Assembly: GCA_036362985.1 (NCBI GenBank)
Contig: JAYGXS010000001.1
Span: 34,953,885 to 35,017,884, forward strand
Reading direction: 5' to 3'
Length of the DNA: 64,000 nt
Source: Ligula intestinalis
Lineage: Eukaryota; Platyhelminthes; Cestoda; Diphyllobothriidea; Diphyllobothriidae
The translations under genes and the position numbers were made by a program. Below the pieces are notes generated by a model that was given only the letters and a program-made list of their open reading frames with translations, did no database searches and was not told where the DNA came from. Positions 58,901-64,000 of this stretch are shown one piece after another (the stretch's first letter is position 1; each line of letters starts with the position of its first letter).

Positions 58901-61900
58901 TTTGTAGGACATGCTAAATGCATCAACCAGCTGAAAATATTTGATCTTATCACCAAAAATTAGGTAGCGTAGGATAATTGCGTCGAGGCAGAAACTGAAA
59001 TTCCGTCTATTTAAAAATGATTTTCTGTTCCAATGCTTGCTTTATACCAGCGTTTATTTGTCTGCACAGTTATTCCTTTTTCTTTTAAGCTCTTTGGGAG
59101 TTAAATACATAAGTGCAGAATGTTTAAGCCCAAAAAGCTTTAATATGTATGCTTCGAATTCTGTTGATGCCTTCTTGAAACGCTTTTGCGATATTCGGAT
59201 AAAATGGTATACACATTTGTTCGCTAAATTTAATCTTGTTATTCAAACTAATGCTTATCTCAACCTGAATGGGACTCAGTTTGACTTGAAGTAGACAGAA
59301 GTATAAAGATTAAAAGTTAAGGTGTTCGCCCACCTTTGATAAATCTAACTTCAGACTTCTGTCCTACGGGACTGGTTGTATAAGTTAAGTTTCATTTTTG
59401 GAATATTTTTTACTGTATTCTATAAACTATAGTTCTGTTTAGTTAGAATTGGCTTAGTTATTTTATTGAAACGTTGTTTAGTTTAGTTAAGTTGTCCCAA
59501 TCGTTCAGTTTAGTTGATAATACAGTAGTTATATAGTAGTAGTTCTATATATGACTAAAATTATTAAACTATATTTATCTAGCGCTGTCGGTATCTACCT
59601 AACTACAATAAAACTAATAAAACCAAAAGAAACCTCAAGACTAGGGGCTTGGAGTATCTAATGTGAGCGAACGACTTAACGTTAACCGTATTTACAACTG
59701 AATTCTGTTTTTGTATAAGCCTATGTAAAATTCATCTATAATAATATGTTTATTATGCCAGTTTACAGGCAATGTGAAAATTGCATTGCCAAGGAACAAA
59801 ATATAAAAAAATAAACTATCTTTACATAGCGTTTTATGCGTTTTGCTGAGAGACATGTGGTTGCACTCCAAACACGTTCGCATTTTGTTGGAATAATAAA
59901 TGTCATAGAACCTATAAAACAAATGCAACTTCATCTTTAAAATAAAGAAACAATAAGATTCGCAATTGATTTAGGCCAAAGGTCACTCCACAGTTAATTC
60001 GTCTTTTATGTTTCTATTCTAGAAGCGATTATAATGGCGAAATATGAGTAGGCCCATCTGCAGTCGAATAAGTAGTTCACAACCAGCTATAGTACGTGCC
60101 TAATACGAGCAAGGCCATTCAAAATTGCCGTGAATTACTTTTCCGAATTTCCTCGGTTTAGAAACACAAAAGTTAGTAAGCGAGACTGGTAAAATTAAAT
60201 TGTGCATAGATTGCTAGTACGCAAAAGAACAAGTTATATCGTTAATCTGACAGCAATGACATGCAAATCTCTCACTCAGGTGCGTGTGGCGCTTTGTAAT
60301 TTAGAAAAGCGCGACATCGCGAACCGACTAATCGAATCCAAGGATGTGACAGAGTGGGAAAAATGAGAAATAGCTAACAAGAATGAAAAAACTTTCAATA
60401 AAAAGAAATAATTGCCATGGCAGACAACTGGAAAGCCTAACTCACATTCTTCCTGTTATTTATATTAACAAGTTTTAATCACACAAGTTTCCCAGGTCAT
60501 TCTTTCTATTACACAACTTAAGATGGCAACCTGAGACATTTTCTAACTTTTCTAACGTAGTAAGTGCTGTCTGTTGACCGCAATTACGCAGACTTTAGAG
60601 GTATATCAGACTCTGAGTGCTTTAAGCTCATGAGTAGTGGAATTGCCACTTTACTTTTTTGTAGATTCAAAAGACTGAATCACTATTCTTGAAACCAACT
60701 ACCGCACGAATTTGAGAGCCGTTTAGAGCCTAGAAGTTGTAGATGAATATAAATTATCGCCTTATGTTTAATGTAATTGCCAATATTTTTCGAAAAGAAA
60801 ATAAACTTTATGAAGCTCACAATAGCCGCGCACCAAATTCCTCGTCAAACAAAACTATAGTCAGCAGCCTTTAGTTCAAAACGCACTGCTGACAAAATCA
60901 GTCTCTTTTATTAAAACGAAGCAGATTATATCAGTAAATCAAACCATCATCTAGATCGGGATTTGGGCATCTGTTTAGATGGTTCGTCAGGATCAGCAGC
61001 CACCGTCGAAGTTGGAAGTTTTCCATAAACCTAGAATTTGTTTTCTCAATTGTTTTTAAGTCAGTGAAGCTTATCCACAGACAAATCTGTTATCTTTTCA
61101 GCTTCGGAGGTCAGTACCATATTTGCATAACCAAAACCTTATTCGGCTTCAAATGGAAATAACTTGTTCATTTTTTTTGAAATTTTCGATGCCTATTAAT
61201 GTTTTATCCATACTTGTTTCAAAGCAATTATACACTATGCAAATTTTTGACCCATAGACAGAGCATGCTCACAAAAACATCAAACAAGTCCGAATTCAAC
61301 GAAGATACGCGCATTGCCAAATGAACTAACATCGGTAAATTCCAGATCAGTGTGTGAAACAGTGAAAGTGGAAATGTTTACCTCACAAACTCGAGGCACT
61401 AGTAATAGTTCAGTTTAAGAACAAGACAAGCCAGAAAAGACCAATCTACGCACTTACCTGTCATTTTAGGAAAGCCGACTTTTCATAATAAGTCTCTTTT
61501 TGTTTTGAGTGCCCAAAAAGTTGCAGAAAAACTCCTATATTGGACTGGAAAATGCCTACATAATTGAACATAGACTTCCACATTCGAGCTGGAACTAAGA
61601 GCTTTTGGATCGTTCGTAGTGGTTTATTCATGTATTTTTTGATGTCCTGAAGATTTTAATATGCACCATTAAATCTGATACAATCTGATGTTGAGATGTC
61701 TCGTTTGGAAATTGTTTGCCTTTTACCGAATTTTGTCAGTCTGGTTTTTTTTAAGAATGGAGCCGTCGCTTCAGGCATTACATTTCCTCCAACTGACATG
61801 AGCAAAGTTTAGGTCCTACTTGATCTTAACGAGTTATTAGCATGCAGTGAATTGAGTTTGTGCTGCTGATTTGTTTGTATACGGATAGCTTGCGACACTC

Positions 61901-64000
61901 TCCGATATCTTGATAAATTGATAAATCTTAAACCTCAAATTGAGATGTTTTTGATATTCATTCCTCATAACTTTTAACCTGTAAATAAGTTTGCACCAAT
62001 TCTGCTTTAATTTACACATTTTGCCTAAAATTAAAGGGGCACCTGATTTTTAGATAGCCAGTTCCACTTTTTTTCAGTCATTTTAAAATCAACGATGTCA
62101 ACTCGCGCTGTAGATCAACGTGGTGTCAAGAGAAGGGTAAGCACGTAAACTTTGATAAACAGTTATAAAAAAGATGCATATAATCAATAAGAATTATAGA
62201 ACTTATCCTTCTGAATCTTCCGATGGCTGGTTGATCACACAATCAATATGGGATGCATACAAATATCGCAACCTTCAGTGCAGCTGCATTTTTAGTTATC
62301 TTCACTAAAGGACCTGCCACATCACCACTGTCAGAAGTAAGGATCTCGCTCCTTTGTATCGATATTTGTTTGGAACACTATGTATGATAAACAATTCTGA
62401 AGGACAGTTTAATTGAACTAGACGATAATCGATTGTATCATTTAGTTCTCTTTACCGGGCAGCGTGCTTATTCAGTACAAATACAAAGGAGTTAGATTAT
62501 GCCTAGAATTATTGGCATAGAGGCCAACAGTTTTATCATCCTTCCTTTGTAAAGTTACTTACCCACTTTTGCGCTCAATTAATCAAAACCGAACAAATAT
62601 GGAATAATTAATTATTGCTTTCCATTCCTATCTCTTATTCGCTTCCAAAACTGGATTCGAGCATACGACCGATCAACTACTTCTTATCTGTTCGTGCTCT
62701 CCAAAACTTCAGCCAGGTGGTGCATTAACTTGAAGGCAAAATTTTCTGATTGTCATCTTTTCCGAGCCCTATCCTAAAAAGCGAGGCGTTGCGAGCTCTA
62801 AATGTGCGTAGGGTTTATGTACTGCCAGCGGACATATCAACTGTCTCTCCTACATAAGTCTACATTTTGCATGGCTTACGGCACATTGACTTAAAGCTGT
62901 GATTTGTCAACCGAAAAATAAGGCCATTATCCAAGACAAGTTTAGTCTAGGGCGCTAAAGTGACTGAATTGACCCCGATAAAAGGGAATCAAACTACGCA
63001 TATAGGGAGTTCGATGACAATATCAGAGTTGCGCTAAATGATTTTCAAATTCCTGTTTGTATTCAAAAGTTGGCAAAGGCTTCGCAAACCTGACTAAGAT
63101 AGACGCCTTCGGCAAAAGTTTAAAAAAGAAATAAATAAACCGCAAAATTGCATGATAGACGTCTAGGCTTAATCTAAAAATATGCTAGTAGCTAAATAGC
63201 ATTTGTCTAAAAATTCTGCATTAGTTTGCAGATTTAGATTTAAGATGACGTGAGACTATAAATTCTCAGATCGTGCTTCGATCTAAAGATGTGTTTTTCA
63301 CATATAATCGTAGATAATTGTGTAACTTTTGAGATTGCAATTATTCTTTTACCCAAATGTCGTTGTTGTAATATCTCCAATTAGTTCCAAATTTTATTAA
63401 ATACAATGGACGCAACTTAAGTGTTAATGTTTTCCTGCATCAACGCTATATTTTCATCGCTATGGCCTCAAAAACTTTCCGTTCCAGTCTATGCTAGATT
63501 AAGCATGGATGTGTAACCCCCTGCGTCCACAAATATAGCAGTACGCTGCAGCAAAAAATTAAATTGATAGACAGTTATAAAAAGTCCGGCTTAAGGGCAT
63601 TAATATTTTAACGCGACTGTTTGGGCGTAATTCCATTTGATTTAGCAGTTCCTTAAGACTATCGTAATTAAAGGGGGAAAAGTGGCTTGTCTATGCACGC
63701 CATATCAATTTTTGACCAAGAAGCCACGTGTACTCTTGACAAACTGTCGAGAGCATCCAGGACCTGCATTAACAGCAGATTGACCGCAGGAGACTGCATA
63801 CCAAACACAAGAGCCTAAGTAGACCTGAAGCGGCGTGTGGTCCTTTTTATGTGCGCTTTTTCTAACCTTGGACTGGTCATAAACACGGCGAAGGTCATGA
63901 GCGTAGAAAAAAATGCTTGGCGTAGGGGTATATGAGTGGAACTACATAAGCTACTTTTACTGAAACTTCAACAACCGAACCCTTCCATTTTGTCTACAAT
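58901..64000. other. Long AT-rich stretch, nothing recognised
   Basis: Very AT-rich with short frames only (59037-59294 plus, 59692-59934 minus, 61837-62019 minus), none recognisable. Around 59430-59560 the motif tagtt/tttagtta recurs many times (gtttagtttagttaagttg at 59475), a cryptic simple repeat. Confidence 0.45.

Overview
The window looks like non-coding, repeat-filled DNA from a large animal genome. I could not identify a single intact host gene. Open frames are short (the longest has 222 codons and is itself a decayed transposon fragment), the background is AT-rich, and there are no bacterial-style gene clusters, no rRNA and no CRISPR array. Everything I can name is a mobile element remnant: Penelope-like GIY-YIG endonuclease fragments, a tRNA-derived SINE family, a Tc1/mariner-type DNA transposon with related MITEs, and one Ty3/gypsy-like protease scrap. 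This mix, and the style of the GIY-YIG fragments, suggests a flatworm, perhaps a diphyllobothriid tapeworm such as Spirometra or a relative. That assignment is inference from memory of such repeats, not a database result.

Layout. 1-510: tandem pieces of a GC-richer dispersed repeat (here called R1). 762-895: a short MITE. 4485-4925: a Penelope-like GIY-YIG fragment (family A). 5500-5977: a SINE cluster folded back on itself. 6-15 kb: nothing recognised. 15250 and 19358: further SINE copies, the second also folded back. 21870-23305: copy A of an unclassified 1.5-kb repeat (family X). 24446-24839: a second MITE. 26645-27118 and 29850-30770: two close copies of a Penelope-like family B in inverted orientation, enclosing family X copy B. 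30861-31230: diverged tandem repeats. 35239-35845: a fold-back element with arms of about 125 bp. 37811-38925: a longer, older family B remnant. 44650-45650: an R1 copy and a folded-back SINE. 47893-48666: a deleted mariner-like element with long terminal inverted repeats (TIRs), then a SINE (49065-49246), then a lone TIR (49249-49336) sitting in family X copy C (49338-50890). 53404-56040: several R1 units. 57571-57919: a SINE followed by a gypsy-like protease fragment. 58141-58720: a Penelope-like family C remnant on the minus strand. 59-64 kb: AT-rich, nothing recognised.

No genes act together here in a cellular pathway. The logic is one of nested insertion: mariner ends lie inside family X, the SINE lies between mariner ends, and Penelope copies flank family X. 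The most interesting structures are the repeated fold-back arrangement of the SINE at three loci, the long-TIR transposon with a D-D spacing of 41 residues and its MITE relatives, the hammerhead-like motifs at Penelope tails, and the unclassified family X.
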